This document shows positions 16,853 through 26,200 of a stretch of DNA of 64,000 nucleotides, in pieces. The DNA lies in NCBI RefSeq assembly GCF_024753545.1, contig NZ_JANTOO010000009.1, positions 62,001 through 126,000 of the forward strand, written 5' to 3'. The notes under the pieces were generated by a model. That model was given only the letters and a program-made list of their open reading frames with translations, searched no databases and had not been told where the DNA came from. Source of the DNA: Lysinibacillus pinottii (GTDB lineage Bacteria; Bacillota; Bacilli; Bacillales_A; Planococcaceae). The position numbers and the translations under genes are program-made. Numbering within the stretch: position 1 is the stretch's first letter; every line of letters starts with the position of its first letter.

Positions 16853-18058
16853 ATGGAATATATACAAAAGGGCACGAAAGCGTTTCGTAAAGCAAATTGG
16901 GTCTTATTTTTGGCAGGCTTTATTACTTTTGCTAACCTCTATATAACACAGCCATTACTGCCGACATTTGCAGATTTGTTTCACGTCTCGCCAGCTGTTG
17001 CAAGTTTATCTCTTTCTGTCACTACCTTTGCCTTAGCAGTGAGTTTAATTATTATTAGTTCGTTATCTGAGGCATGGGGAAGAAAATCATTGATGACGAT
17101 TTCTATTTTTGCAGCCTCTGTATTGACAGTGGCACTTGCGTTTTCACCAAACTTTGAAATAATTTTAGTATTGCGAGTGCTTCAAGGAATCGTTTTTGCA
17201 GGTTTACCGGCAATTGCCATGGCTTATTTAGGCGAGGAAATGGAACCAGCAAGCTTAGGGGTTGCCATGGGTCTATACATTAGTGGTAATTCTGTAGGAG
17301 GACTTAGTGGACGAGTCATTATTGGGACATTAACGGACCATTATAACTGGCATGTAGGGATGATGGTGCTAGGAGGAATCAGCCTTATTGTCAGTGTGTT
17401 GTTTGTCTGGATGCTGCCAAGCTCTAAGCATTTTAGCCCTCGTCCTTTACAATTAAAAGCATTAACTAAAACGCTGTGGCAACATCTGAAGGACCCTTCT
17501 ATGTTGTGTCTATATGGTATAGGATTTGTTCTGATGGGAAGCTTTATCACACTTTATAACTATATTGGCTTTAAATTAATGGCCCCTCCCTATAATTTGA
17601 GCGCGACCATTGTAGGTTGGATATTTGTTATATACCTAGTAGGAACAGTAAGCTCAGCTTGGTTTGGTAGTCTAGCCGATCGTTACGGACGCCAACAAAT
17701 GCTATTACTAGCCATTGCCATCATGTTGGCAGGAGCCGTTGTAACACTCAATGGGCTCCTTACTTTAAAAATTATAGGCATTACGGTGTTTACCTTTGGT
17801 TTTTTTGCTGCTCATTCTATCGCAAGTGGCTGGGTGAGTAAACGGGCAACACATGATAAAGCACAAGCATCATCCCTTTATTTATTTTTTTATTATGTTG
17901 GTTCGAGTGTTGGTGGGACAGTAGGTGGTGTTTTTTGGGTGAAATATGGCTGGATAGGTGTGGTCGCCATGATTGCTTTATTTTTACTAATTGCTTGCGT
18001 TTTATCTTTCTTATTGAAGGAATTAATTGCTAAGCAACATGTTACCACCACTCTATAG
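16853..18058 (+). CDS. Major facilitator superfamily transporter (YgaY/YnfM-like)
   Basis: A 401-aa membrane protein with 12 predicted helices. The family loop 2-3 motif appears as SEAWGRKSLM (near residue 73) and its second-half counterpart as LADRYGRQQML (near residue 274). NLYITQPLLPTFADLFHVSPA at the N-terminus is typical of the YnfM/YgaY drug-efflux-like subgroup. GGAGAGAG lies upstream of ATG. The TauE/SafE-like gene follows after 24 bases, so co-transcription is likely. The substrate is unknown. Confidence 0.9.
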   Translation: MEYIQKGTKAFRKANWVLFLAGFITFANLYITQPLLPTFADLFHVSPAVASLSLSVTTFALAVSLIIISSLSEAWGRKSLMTISIFAASVLTVALAFSPNFEIILVLRVLQGIVFAGLPAIAMAYLGEEMEPASLGVAMGLYISGNSVGGLSGRVIIGTLTDHYNWHVGMMVLGGISLIVSVLFVWMLPSSKHFSPRPLQLKALTKTLWQHLKDPSMLCLYGIGFVLMGSFITLYNYIGFKLMAPPYNLSATIVGWIFVIYLVGTVSSAWFGSLADRYGRQQMLLLAIAIMLAGAVVTLNGLLTLKIIGITVFTFGFFAAHSIASGWVSKRATHDKAQASSLYLFFYYVGSSVGGTVGGVFWVKYGWIGVVAMIALFLLIACVLSFLLKELIAKQHVTTTL

Positions 18059-18082
18059 TATTAAATGATGTGAGGTGTTGTT

Positions 18083-18808
18083 TTGCAGGAATTACTTTTG
18101 TACTTTTTTATTATACTAACAGCTTCCATTTTGCAAACAAGTACGGGGTTTGGTTTTTCTATTATGGCCACCCCTTTTTTATTGTTGCTTTTTTCTCCGC
18201 AAGAGGCGATGCAAATAAATATCGTACTGTCCCTTGTTATTTCCTGTTCTCTAATTTGGAGGGTGAGGCATGATATTGATACCGTTTTGCTGAAGAGGAT
18301 TATAATTGGTAGTGTTGTGGGTGCTCCTTTCGGTAGCGTTGTATTTGCTTTAGTTGATGCCACGACATTTAAACTTATAATCGCCATCCTTTTAATTGGC
18401 CTTACGTTTTTATTGATGAAAAATTTCTCTATTCAACAAACAAGTGGTAGAGATTATGGCGTTGGTTTAATCTCAGGAATGTTTACAACAAGTATTGGTA
18501 TGGCAGGACCGCCATTGTTGATGTATTTTGCGAGCACGCATCAAAATAAAGAAACCATTAGAGCTATTTCACTAGCCTATTATATTTTTATCTATCTTAT
18601 TAGTTTACTATCTCAAGTTACTGTTGAGGGCACAAGTACACTAGTGTGGATTTATAGTCTGTATGCCTTGCCTATTGTTTTCATCGGTTTGATTTTGGGA
18701 CAAATGTTGTATACTAGGCTCAATCAAAAGCTATTTAGATCATTGATTTATCTTCTTTTAGTAGCAGCAGGTCTGATTTTATTCATACAAAGTATTGGGA
18801 CGATATGA
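18083..18808 (+). CDS. TauE/SafE-family membrane transporter
   Basis: A 241-aa protein with about eight membrane helices arranged as two repeats. TSTGFGFSIMATP near residue 15 and TTSIGMAGPPLLMYF near residue 137 are the paired family motifs. TauE/SafE proteins export sulfite, sulfonates or related organic anions; the substrate here is unknown. The start is TTG with GAGGTG upstream. It probably shares the MFS transporter transcript. Confidence 0.9.
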   Translation: MQELLLYFFIILTASILQTSTGFGFSIMATPFLLLLFSPQEAMQINIVLSLVISCSLIWRVRHDIDTVLLKRIIIGSVVGAPFGSVVFALVDATTFKLIIAILLIGLTFLLMKNFSIQQTSGRDYGVGLISGMFTTSIGMAGPPLLMYFASTHQNKETIRAISLAYYIFIYLISLLSQVTVEGTSTLVWIYSLYALPIVFIGLILGQMLYTRLNQKLFRSLIYLLLVAAGLILFIQSIGTI

Positions 18809-18815
18809 TAAAGAA

Positions 18816-18857
18816 AAAAGAAGAATGGAAGAGAGTATTTATCTTCCGTCCTTCTTT
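18816..18857. terminator. Bidirectional terminator between TauE/SafE gene and fabI
   Basis: An A-rich AAAGAAG...GGAAGA arm pairs with TCTTCC...CTTCTTT around a GAGTATTTA loop, with A and T runs on either side, fitting a terminator shared by the two convergent genes. Confidence 0.65.
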
Positions 18858-18861
18858 ATAG

Positions 18862-19644
18862 TTAACCCATAATATTGTAGCCAGCGTCGATGTAAATAGT
18901 TTCACCAGTGACACCACGTGATAAGTGAGATAGCATAACAATGGTCATATCAGCTACTTCATCTTGTTGAACATTTCGTTTTAAAGGAGCTGTTTCCTCA
19001 ATTTTGTGTAAAATTGTATTAAAGGAAGGAACCCCCTTTGCAGCAAGTGTACGAATAGCACCGGCTGAAATAGCATTGACGCGAATATTGTCTTGACCAA
19101 TATCAGCAGCAAGATAGCGCATAGAAGCCTCTAATGCAGCCTTTGCTACACCCATCACATTGTAGCCATCAAGCACTCGTTCCGCACCTAAGTAACTCAT
19201 TGTAACGATCGAGCCACCCTCTGTCATATATGGATGAGCGGCTTTTGCTGTTGAAATTAGAGAGTAGGCACTTGTATCTTGTGCAAATGCGTAGCCTTCA
19301 CGTGTTGTTTCTAGGAAGCGGTTGTGTAAATCTTCGGCGTGAGCAAAAGCTACTGAATGCACAATACCATGAATAATGCCAACCTTTGAGCCAATTTCAT
19401 CAAATGCTGCTTTTGTACTTTCATCACTATTAACGTCACATTGAACAACAAGAGAATCAGCTTGACCCATATTGTCTAATTGCTTTTGTAATTTTTTCAA
19501 TGAGCGTTCTTGACGATAAGTGAAAATAACGTTTGCCCCTACATCAAATAAACGTTTTGCAATGCCCCATGCGATACTACGATCATTCGCTACACCCATG
19601 ACAACAATATTTTTATCTTTTAATTGTAATAAATTATCCATCAT
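18862..19644 (-). CDS. fabI: Enoyl-[acyl-carrier-protein] reductase FabI
   Basis: A 260-aa cytoplasmic NADH- or NADPH-dependent enzyme that reduces trans-2-enoyl-ACP in the last step of each fatty-acid elongation cycle. The Rossmann start MGVANDRSIAWGIA binds the cofactor; the catalytic Tyr-x6-Lys is in YNVMGVAK; IRTLAAKGV matches the mobile substrate loop. B. subtilis FabI is 258 aa. I chose the first ATG of the ATG-ATG pair (19644) for its AAGGAG spacing and discarded an extra upstream extension. A FapR operator lies about 35 bases upstream. Confidence 0.97.
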   Translation of the reverse strand: MMDNLLQLKDKNIVVMGVANDRSIAWGIAKRLFDVGANVIFTYRQERSLKKLQKQLDNMGQADSLVVQCDVNSDESTKAAFDEIGSKVGIIHGIVHSVAFAHAEDLHNRFLETTREGYAFAQDTSAYSLISTAKAAHPYMTEGGSIVTMSYLGAERVLDGYNVMGVAKAALEASMRYLAADIGQDNIRVNAISAGAIRTLAAKGVPSFNTILHKIEETAPLKRNVQQDEVADMTIVMLSHLSRGVTGETIYIDAGYNIMG

Positions 19645-19678
19645 TATAAAGAACTCCTTTGTGAGATAATATCTGTTA

Positions 19679-19695
19679 TTAGTACCAACTACTAA
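19679..19695 (-). promoter_or_regulatory. FapR operator upstream of fabI
   Basis: TTAGTACCAACTACTAA closely matches the 17-bp FapR site (TTAGTACC..TACTAA dyad). FapR represses fatty-acid and phospholipid synthesis genes in Bacillales and is released by malonyl-CoA. It lies in the fabI promoter region as in B. subtilis. Confidence 0.85.
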
Positions 19696-19745
19696 AATCT
19701 TATCATACATAAAAAAACGTTGCAATAGAGTAGCCGATTATCGGG

Positions 19746-19782
19746 CAAAAAAAAATTCATCCCTACTATGTGAGAGACGAAT
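19746..19782 (-). terminator. Terminator of the 19794-20387 gene
   Basis: Read on the minus strand, ATTCGTCTCT pairs with AGGGATGAAT (two G-U pairs) around an 8-base loop and is followed by eight or nine T. Confidence 0.75.
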
Positions 19783-19793
19783 GAAATGGCATA

Positions 19794-20387
19794 CTAATTA
19801 GCTACATAATCTTCATACATATCTACTGCTTGATAAACAGCACTATTGATAGTGATTCTAAAGCAATTGTGGTTACGAATTGTTTGAGCAAGTATTTTGA
19901 TGGCTCTTGTTTGGTCTCTATGGAAAGGCGTGTTGTCCGTTTGAAACCCATCATCTAAATATGCGAGAAAATAAGGTTTGTCTTCCTGAGAATTTAATAA
20001 ATCGGCCGCAGTACTTTTTCCAACCGTCTTATAAACCCATAAATCGATGGCATTTCCTAACTGAAACGCAGCAAAGTATTGTAAATCGTCATTATTACAT
20101 TGATTTATTTTTTGAATTATTTGAATTTTTTTGAGCTCTTCCAGCAAAAATGTATTGATAGAGTAGTAGATGGCTTTAGAAGGATTGAGAATCAGTTCAT
20201 CGGTATGCTGAGATTTAAAAAAAAACCAATTATTTAACACAATGGCCCATGAATCGAGTGTATTCAAACATTTCGCATAAACCTGCGGAAAAATTATTTG
20301 CCATTTTGCCGCGAGTTTTTTAAATTGATTGATATGCTCTTTATCGATATGGAATAAACTATGCTCTACTTGTAACTGCTCAAACAT
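19794..20387 (-). CDS. Hypothetical protein
   Basis: A 197-aa soluble protein, mostly helical, with aromatic-rich stretches such as WAIVLNNWFFF. I recognise no family. Three consecutive ATG codons occur at the start; the third (20387) has the best spacing from GGAGG. It forms a single-gene unit with its own terminator between fabI and fer. Confidence 0.7.
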   Translation of the reverse strand: MFEQLQVEHSLFHIDKEHINQFKKLAAKWQIIFPQVYAKCLNTLDSWAIVLNNWFFFKSQHTDELILNPSKAIYYSINTFLLEELKKIQIIQKINQCNNDDLQYFAAFQLGNAIDLWVYKTVGKSTAADLLNSQEDKPYFLAYLDDGFQTDNTPFHRDQTRAIKILAQTIRNHNCFRITINSAVYQAVDMYEDYVAN

Positions 20388-20521
20388 CATCATTCCTCCA
20401 ATAGATTGGTCTGTATAGCATATGATTGATAATCTTGTTGCAAAAGTTAGTAGAATATTTCATCCAAATGAAGAAGGCACCCATTGAAGGATGCCTTTTG
20501 GGTGTACATACATATTGAAGA

Positions 20522-20770
20522 CTATTCGAATTTTAATGAGTCACCATCAAAAGTTTCATCTGCTACTTTGATAGAGTCAGTTGGACACCCTTCAAAAGCG
20601 TCTTGCATATCTTCTAATAGATCTTCTGGCACTTCAGCAGTTCCCATGTTATCATCTAAAATAACGAAGGCAATACCTTCATCATCATAATCATAAATGT
20701 CTGGCGCTGCGGCTCCACATGCGCCACAAGCGATGCATGTATCTTTATCAACTATTGTGTATTTAGCCAT
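20522..20770 (-). CDS. fer: [4Fe-4S] ferredoxin Fer
   Basis: An 82-aa acidic electron carrier. CIACGACGAAAPDIY gives the Cys-x2-Cys-x2-Cys cluster ligands and the remote fourth Cys is in GCPTDSI, the single 4Fe-4S pattern of Bacillus Fer (also 82 aa), which can donate electrons to cytochrome P450 and desaturase partners. The start is the ATG after AAAGGAG; a 24-codon upstream extension is an artefact. It diverges from ypbB-recQ, the same arrangement as in B. subtilis. Confidence 0.96.
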   Translation of the reverse strand: MAKYTIVDKDTCIACGACGAAAPDIYDYDDEGIAFVILDDNMGTAEVPEDLLEDMQDAFEGCPTDSIKVADETFDGDSLKFE

Positions 20771-20876
20771 TTTTTTCTCTCCTTTAACGATGTTCCTACA
20801 AAGCTTCATACTCATTTTAAAGATGTTTATCTTACATTTCAACTTAAATACTATTAAATTGGAGGAATTTGCGTCA

Positions 20877-21905
20877 ATGTTTCATCAAATTCTATTGCAA
20901 ATCTTTCAAAAACTCAATAAGGAACGGACGATTTCGGCTGCTTATCACGTCTTGAAAGGAAAGCGGTCAGGTCAGACTATTCAAGACATTGGCCTTTTTC
21001 AGTTGCATCAATATTTTGGTTTATTACCTAAACTACCACGGACTACCTTTGATGAGGCGGTAACGTTATTTATGCAATATAGTTGGCTAAAAGTGCAGGA
21101 ATCTGGTCACTTTTACATGGAAAAGCTAGGTTTGCAGCGAGCGCAACAAACCCCGCCATTTTTCTTTGATGGATGGCATTATCGAGGAAATGAGCATGTG
21201 TTTTTTGCACGTCTTTCATTAATTGTGCAAAGTTTGTCGTATCAAACTGCAGCTGTTCGTTCTTTCTCACCCATCAGTAGAGATCCTGATATTCAAAATT
21301 GGGTGCGATCCTTTTTGCAGAATCATCATTATCTACAAGGTCATTTACAACAGCAATTATTAGATGAATGCACCAGCGTGCTGAAGAATATTCCAGTTTC
21401 AGATGGTAGCAAACAGCTTGTCCTTTATCGATTAAGTGGGTATCGTTTGCCTGGTTGGACATGGCAGCAGCTTGCCGATAAACGGAAGGAGTCTGTGCTA
21501 GATAGTCAATTAGCTTTTATTGAAACACTACATAAATTATTAAACGAAGTGCAACAAAACAATGATTATCCATTGCTTAAAGAAGTGGCACAAGGAGTAA
21601 GAGTGAAAATATTGCTAACCGATTCCGCACAGCAAACAGCACAATTGTATGAACAGGGATATTCAGTTGAACAAATAGTGCAAATAAGAAAACTGAAGCA
21701 AAGTACTATTGAAGACCACTTTGTGGAATTAGCGATGTATGAACCGAACTTTTCCATTGGTCCATTCGTCTCATATGAGGAAGCTGAAAAAGTTTGGCAG
21801 GCATCAAAGCATTATCAAACGAAAAAATTGAAAATCTTACATGAGGCTTTAAAGGAATTGAGTTATTTTCAATTAAGGCTTGTCCTTGCGAAAGGAGAAG
21901 TATAA
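20877..21905 (+). CDS. ypbB: YpbB-like helicase-partner protein
   Basis: A 342-aa cytoplasmic protein matching B. subtilis YpbB (about 350 aa) in size and position before recQ. The C-terminal third contains an HTH_40-like segment (YEQGYSVEQIVQIRKLKQSTIEDHFVE in outline), a domain also found at the C-terminus of longer RecQ helicases, so YpbB may supply the DNA-binding part missing from the short RecQ. ATG 20877 follows GGAGGA by 10 bases. The stop is directly adjacent to the recQ start, indicating tight coupling. The exact role is unproven. Confidence 0.85.
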   Translation: MFHQILLQIFQKLNKERTISAAYHVLKGKRSGQTIQDIGLFQLHQYFGLLPKLPRTTFDEAVTLFMQYSWLKVQESGHFYMEKLGLQRAQQTPPFFFDGWHYRGNEHVFFARLSLIVQSLSYQTAAVRSFSPISRDPDIQNWVRSFLQNHHYLQGHLQQQLLDECTSVLKNIPVSDGSKQLVLYRLSGYRLPGWTWQQLADKRKESVLDSQLAFIETLHKLLNEVQQNNDYPLLKEVAQGVRVKILLTDSAQQTAQLYEQGYSVEQIVQIRKLKQSTIEDHFVELAMYEPNFSIGPFVSYEEAEKVWQASKHYQTKKLKILHEALKELSYFQLRLVLAKGEV

Positions 21906-23348
21906 ATGGAACTGGAAGAACTATTGCATAAACATTTTGGTTATTCATCATTTCGACCAGGGCAAAGGGAAGTCATTGAAGCAATACTTCAAGAGAAAGA
22001 TGTAATGGCCTTATTGCCAACAGGAATGGGAAAATCACTTTGCTATCAGCTACCAGCTTATATTTTAGAAAAGCCAGTGCTGATTGTATCTCCATTGCTT
22101 TCATTAATGCAAGATCAGGTAGAGGAATTGAAACGTTTTGGGGAAAAGAGGGTTGTCGCTTTAAATTCTTTTTTATCCATCACAGAAAAAAGATATGTAT
22201 TACATTATTTAGAACAATACCGTTTCATTTTTACCTCGCCAGAGATGCTACTTCAGCAGCAGGTTCAAGAGAAACTAGCACAGGTAAAATTAGGTTTAAT
22301 CGTAGTGGACGAGGCACATTGTATATCGCAATGGGGCTATGATTTCCGACCAGATTATTTACGGATAGGTGAGTGGCTATCGAGGCACAATCGACCTCCA
22401 TTGCTAGCACTATCCGCCACTGCAACAAGGAAGGTTATGCAAGATATTCGAGAAACATTATCGTTAAAGGACCCATTTGAATTTATGTATAATGTTGATC
22501 GGCCCAATATTCAATTAGGACGCATTGTTCTGGAGGATAAGGCGGATAAAGCGAGCTGGCTTATGCGACATGTCAAAGCAACTGCTGGCCCAGGTATACT
22601 GTATGTTTCCTCACGCAAACGAGCGCAACAGTATAGTGAGGCATTTTTACAAGTAGGTATTCGTACTGCAGCCTATCATGCAGGCTATGGGGCTGAGGAT
22701 CGCCAATTTATTCAGCAGCAGTTTATTGATGGAGAATTGGACTGGATAGTGGCAACAAATGCTTTTGGTATGGGGATTAATAAACAAGATATTCGTCAGG
22801 TCATTCATGAATCAATGCCTGCTAATATTGCAAATTATATGCAGGAAATTGGTCGAGCAGGTCGAGATGGTGAACCTGCACATGCCATTTTACTCTATTG
22901 TGATGGTGATGAAGAGCTGGCGAAGTTCGTTGTGACAGGTGACCTTCCGAGTTCTCAACATGTTGATCGCTATGAGGAGCTTCTTTCTCAGCAAGTACTA
23001 CCAGCACAGATGTTAAAAAATGGAGAATTAGGAGAGACAGCATTTCGTGTGTTGGACTATTGGATGCAACAAGAAACTAAGGAGCAAGTAAAGGCTCGCC
23101 TCAATCAATTAGCCCTAGAAAAATACCGTGCAGTCGATGAAATGTTGAAGATTATACAGACAAAAGACTGTATTCGTGAACATCTTGTCGGGTATTTCGG
23201 GCAAAAATTGCAAAAAAAACCGGAAAAGTGTTGTGAAAATTGTGGAATCCATTATGATGAAATCAAGAAAGTACGCTTAACAACAGAGAAAAAAATAGAA
23301 ATGATTTCGTGGGAACGTCGATTGCAGCTACTATTACTGGGTAATTAG
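21906..23348 (+). CDS. recQ: RecQ-family ATP-dependent DNA helicase (short RecS type)
   Basis: A 480-aa SF2 helicase that unwinds DNA 3'-5' in recombination and fork repair. Visible motifs: motif 0 FRPGQREVI, Walker A PTGMGKSLC, DEAH-box VVDEAHCISQWG, motif III LSATAT, motif VI QEIGRAGRDG, and the Cys-rich RecQ-C zinc site (CIREHLVGYFG to CCENCG). It ends soon after the zinc domain with no HRDC domain, as in B. subtilis RecS (about 496 aa). It is translationally coupled to ypbB. Confidence 0.96.
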   Translation: MELEELLHKHFGYSSFRPGQREVIEAILQEKDVMALLPTGMGKSLCYQLPAYILEKPVLIVSPLLSLMQDQVEELKRFGEKRVVALNSFLSITEKRYVLHYLEQYRFIFTSPEMLLQQQVQEKLAQVKLGLIVVDEAHCISQWGYDFRPDYLRIGEWLSRHNRPPLLALSATATRKVMQDIRETLSLKDPFEFMYNVDRPNIQLGRIVLEDKADKASWLMRHVKATAGPGILYVSSRKRAQQYSEAFLQVGIRTAAYHAGYGAEDRQFIQQQFIDGELDWIVATNAFGMGINKQDIRQVIHESMPANIANYMQEIGRAGRDGEPAHAILLYCDGDEELAKFVVTGDLPSSQHVDRYEELLSQQVLPAQMLKNGELGETAFRVLDYWMQQETKEQVKARLNQLALEKYRAVDEMLKIIQTKDCIREHLVGYFGQKLQKKPEKCCENCGIHYDEIKKVRLTTEKKIEMISWERRLQLLLLGN

Positions 23349-23434
23349 ACTAAAACTGACGGTCATTTACTTTTTTCGTAAAATTCGTCATAATAGAGTG
23401 ACAAAAAGAGTAGTAAGGTTTGGGGGAAAGACAA

Positions 23435-24163
23435 ATGAGTAAAGAAGATTATCGCGATAAAATAGAAGAACATCGTCAATCATTTGAAGATGAACAAAAC
23501 GAACAGCAAACTTTGTCGAGAGTTTCCAGAATGAATAAAAATGGAGATAAGAAACAAAAGCCTAAAAATCCGAAACGGAAAACACCGTTAATGACGATTC
23601 TTTTTGTTATATTTATCCTTATTCCATTAACAATTCTAGTCTATTTTTGGAAGTTTTACGAGCCAGGGAAAACAATAGAGCAAGCTGAGAAAGATTCAGG
23701 TGAACAGGTCGTCGAAATGGATTCTTCAGAGGCATCTGCATCTGACAAGGACAAAAATAAAGACAAGGGCGAGCAAGCTGATCAAAAGTCAAACGAACCA
23801 TCTAAAGAAAATGCTGATAAAGTAGCAGCTGACCAAAAAGCTGCTGAGGCAGCGAAAAAAGCTGAAGAGGCAAAAAAAGCGGAAGAAGCAAGTAAAGCGG
23901 AAGAAGCTCGCAAAGCTGAGGAGGCAAGAATAGCTCAGCAACAGGCCGAGGCAGCGAAAAAAGCTGAAGAGGCAAAAAAAGCGGAAGAAGCAAAACAAAA
24001 TACTAAAGCAAGTACACATACTGTTAAAGCAAATGAGAACTTATTCCGTATTGCATTAAATCATTATGGTGATGGCAGTGAAGCGACTTTAGCTAAAATT
24101 CGTGCTGCCAATGGTATGTCTTCAAATACAGTTATGGTTGGGCAAGTAATTAAACTTCCTTAG
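23435..24163 (+). CDS. ypbE: YpbE-like LysM membrane protein
   Basis: A 242-aa single-pass membrane protein. The N-terminal ~50 residues are cytoplasmic and charged, one membrane helix (MTILFVIFILIPLTILVYF) lies near 53-72, an extracellular Ala/Lys/Glu-rich repeat follows (~120-190), and a C-terminal LysM peptidoglycan-binding domain begins HTVKANENLFRIALNHYG. B. subtilis YpbE has the same layout and follows recQ. ATG 23435 with GGGGGAAAG upstream was preferred over an in-frame TTG. The repeat region contains a perfect 46-bp duplication. Confidence 0.88.
   Translation: MSKEDYRDKIEEHRQSFEDEQNEQQTLSRVSRMNKNGDKKQKPKNPKRKTPLMTILFVIFILIPLTILVYFWKFYEPGKTIEQAEKDSGEQVVEMDSSEASASDKDKNKDKGEQADQKSNEPSKENADKVAADQKAAEAAKKAEEAKKAEEASKAEEARKAEEARIAQQQAEAAKKAEEAKKAEEAKQNTKASTHTVKANENLFRIALNHYGDGSEATLAKIRAANGMSSNTVMVGQVIKLP
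23846..23993 (+). repeat. 46-bp direct duplication inside ypbE
   Basis: Positions 23846-23891 and 23948-23993 are identical over 46 bp (starting GAGGCAGCGAAAAAAGC), 102 bp apart. The spacing is 34 codons, so recombination between copies would shorten or lengthen the Ala/Lys/Glu linker without breaking the frame. Confidence 0.85.
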
Positions 24164-24247
24164 ACAAAAACCATATAATGGTCATATAGTTTAGCTAGTA
24201 TAAAATAAAGGACAAACGTTCACACCAAAACGTACGTCTGATTTAGT

Positions 24248-24285
24248 AAAAAGACGATTCTTCATAGGAAACGAATCGTCTTTTT
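24248..24285 (+). terminator. Terminator after ypbE
   Basis: AAAAAGACGATTC pairs perfectly with GAATCGTCTTTTT around a short loop. The ypbG start lies 25 bases downstream. Confidence 0.9.
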
Positions 24286-24309
24286 GCTGTCGTAAGGAGA
24301 AGTGAGGGA

Positions 24310-25065
24310 ATGCTATATATAGGGCTATTGCTTATCGTAGTGGTCGTCTTTCTGATTTATATGTTGAAGGTGGCACATGAAAACAATGTTTTACATCACC
24401 AGCTACTATTAAAGGGAGCGCCGGAAAAACTACGTTTATTTTTTATTTCAGATGTTCATTTACGTAAAATTAATAAAAAAATGATTGCTCAATTAACAGG
24501 ACATTTTGATGCTGTCATTATTGGTGGAGATTTAGCAGATAATCGCACACCCATTCCACGTATTCATGAGAATTTACAATTATTAACTTCTATTGGACCT
24601 ACTTATTTTGTATGGGGAAATAATGACAGAGAAGTGGGAGAGGAGAGGCTTAAGAGCATATTGCAGCAGCATCATATTCAAATTATTGTCAATGATGCGG
24701 TGCTGTTACCTGCGAAAAACCGTTTCTGGCTTAGTGCAATTGAGGATACAACAGTTAAAGAATATAGCTTTGAAAAAGCATTTGAAAAAGTAGAAGAGCA
24801 TGATCTAGTTGCTTTTATTGCGCATAATCCAGGTGTTTTTGAGAAAGTCCGTGCCAAGTACCGTGCTGATTTAATGATGGGTGGACATTTACATGGAGGA
24901 CAGATTCGATTTGGTCCATATGGTGTCCATCCTAATGGTTCTTATCGAGAGCGAGATGGTGTTATGACTTTAGTTAGTAATGGCTATGGTACTACATTAT
25001 TGCCAATGCGACTTGGTGCCAAACCACAATGTCATATCATCGACATTGATATTTCGAGTAAATAA
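24310..25065 (+). CDS. ypbG: Membrane-anchored metallophosphoesterase YpbG
   Basis: A 251-aa calcineurin-like phosphoesterase. An N-terminal membrane anchor (~residues 2-20) precedes the dinuclear metal site: DVHLRK (near 51), GGDLAD (near 76), GNND, AHNP and the late GGHLHGGQ motif. B. subtilis YpbG has the same size and position. Members hydrolyse phosphoesters in lipids, nucleotides or proteins; the substrate here is not known. Confidence 0.93.
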   Translation: MLYIGLLLIVVVVFLIYMLKVAHENNVLHHQLLLKGAPEKLRLFFISDVHLRKINKKMIAQLTGHFDAVIIGGDLADNRTPIPRIHENLQLLTSIGPTYFVWGNNDREVGEERLKSILQQHHIQIIVNDAVLLPAKNRFWLSAIEDTTVKEYSFEKAFEKVEEHDLVAFIAHNPGVFEKVRAKYRADLMMGGHLHGGQIRFGPYGVHPNGSYRERDGVMTLVSNGYGTTLLPMRLGAKPQCHIIDIDISSK

Positions 25066-25178
25066 ACAAACAAAACTTGCTAGAAGGCGTATAATAAAAA
25101 GGTATCGTCTATTTTAATAATGGATGTAAGCAAGGAACAGCAACTATAGCTGTCCATATTCGATTGGAGTGTCAAGAA

Positions 25179-26144
25179 ATGCAGCAAGCAGATGCGATTA
25201 TTGTTGGAGGAGGCCCATGCGGTTTAGCAGCAGCAATAGCTTTGCAAAATATTGGATTAAAACCCATCGTTATTGAAAAGGGAAATATCGTAAATGCGAT
25301 TTATCATTACCCTACCCACCAGACTTTTTTTAGTACAAGTGAACGATTAGGGATTGGCGATGTGCCATTTATTATTGAGGGACGTAAGCCCAAACGGAAT
25401 CAAGCCCTTGTATATTATCGAGAAGTTGTTCGATTAAAAAATATTCAAGTTAACCGCTTTGAAAAAGTGCAAAGTGTTGTGAAAAATAATGGTATGTTTA
25501 CTGTTACTTCAGATAAGGATAGTTATGAAACGCCTTATGTCATTATTGCAACAGGCTACTATGATCATCCTAATTATTTAAATATCAATGGAGAACAATT
25601 ACCTAAAGTTTTCCATTATTTTAAAGAGGGACATGAATTTTTTGATACGGATGTTCTTGTCATTGGGGGCAAAAATTCAGCTATAGATGCAGCGTTGGAA
25701 TTAAATAAGGCTGGTGCTCGTGTTACGGTTGCCTATAGAGGACATGAATATTCTCCAAGTATTAAGCCATGGGTATTACCTGAATTTGAAGGAGTAGTCA
25801 AAACAGGAGAAGTTGACATGAATTTTAATACGAATGTGTTAGAAATACGTGAGCATGAAGTAGTCTTAGCAATAGATGGCCATGAAAAGGTGATGAAAAA
25901 TGATTTTGTCTTTGCTATGACTGGCTATCATCCTGATCACTCCTTTATTAAAGCTATGGGCGTCAATATTGATGAAGAAACGGGTCGCCCTTATTTTACA
26001 CCAGAAACGATGGAAACAAATGTGGAAGGATTGTTTATCGCAGGCGTCATTGCCGCGGGAAATAACGCCAACGAAATTTTTATTGAAAATGGACGTTTTC
26101 ATGGGGATTGCATCGCACAAACTATCGCTCAAAGAAAAGGATAA
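25179..26144 (+). CDS. ypdA: YpdA-type FAD/NADPH reductase (bacillithiol disulfide reductase)
   Basis: A 321-aa flavoprotein. FAD-binding GGGPCGLAAA lies near residue 11, the NADPH-binding GGKNSAIDAALEL in the middle, and a C-terminal FIAGVIAAGNNANEIFIENG motif closes the flavin site. YpdA (Bdr) reduces bacillithiol disulfide with NADPH and has no CxxC redox pair, as here. The start is the ATG after TTGGAG; an in-frame TTG five codons upstream overlaps that site. Confidence 0.93.
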   Translation: MQQADAIIVGGGPCGLAAAIALQNIGLKPIVIEKGNIVNAIYHYPTHQTFFSTSERLGIGDVPFIIEGRKPKRNQALVYYREVVRLKNIQVNRFEKVQSVVKNNGMFTVTSDKDSYETPYVIIATGYYDHPNYLNINGEQLPKVFHYFKEGHEFFDTDVLVIGGKNSAIDAALELNKAGARVTVAYRGHEYSPSIKPWVLPEFEGVVKTGEVDMNFNTNVLEIREHEVVLAIDGHEKVMKNDFVFAMTGYHPDHSFIKAMGVNIDEETGRPYFTPETMETNVEGLFIAGVIAAGNNANEIFIENGRFHGDCIAQTIAQRKG

Positions 26145-26200
26145 AGGTGAGGCTGTATAGGCATGTAGCTTATACAGCCTTTTAGCAAGGGGGAATATGA

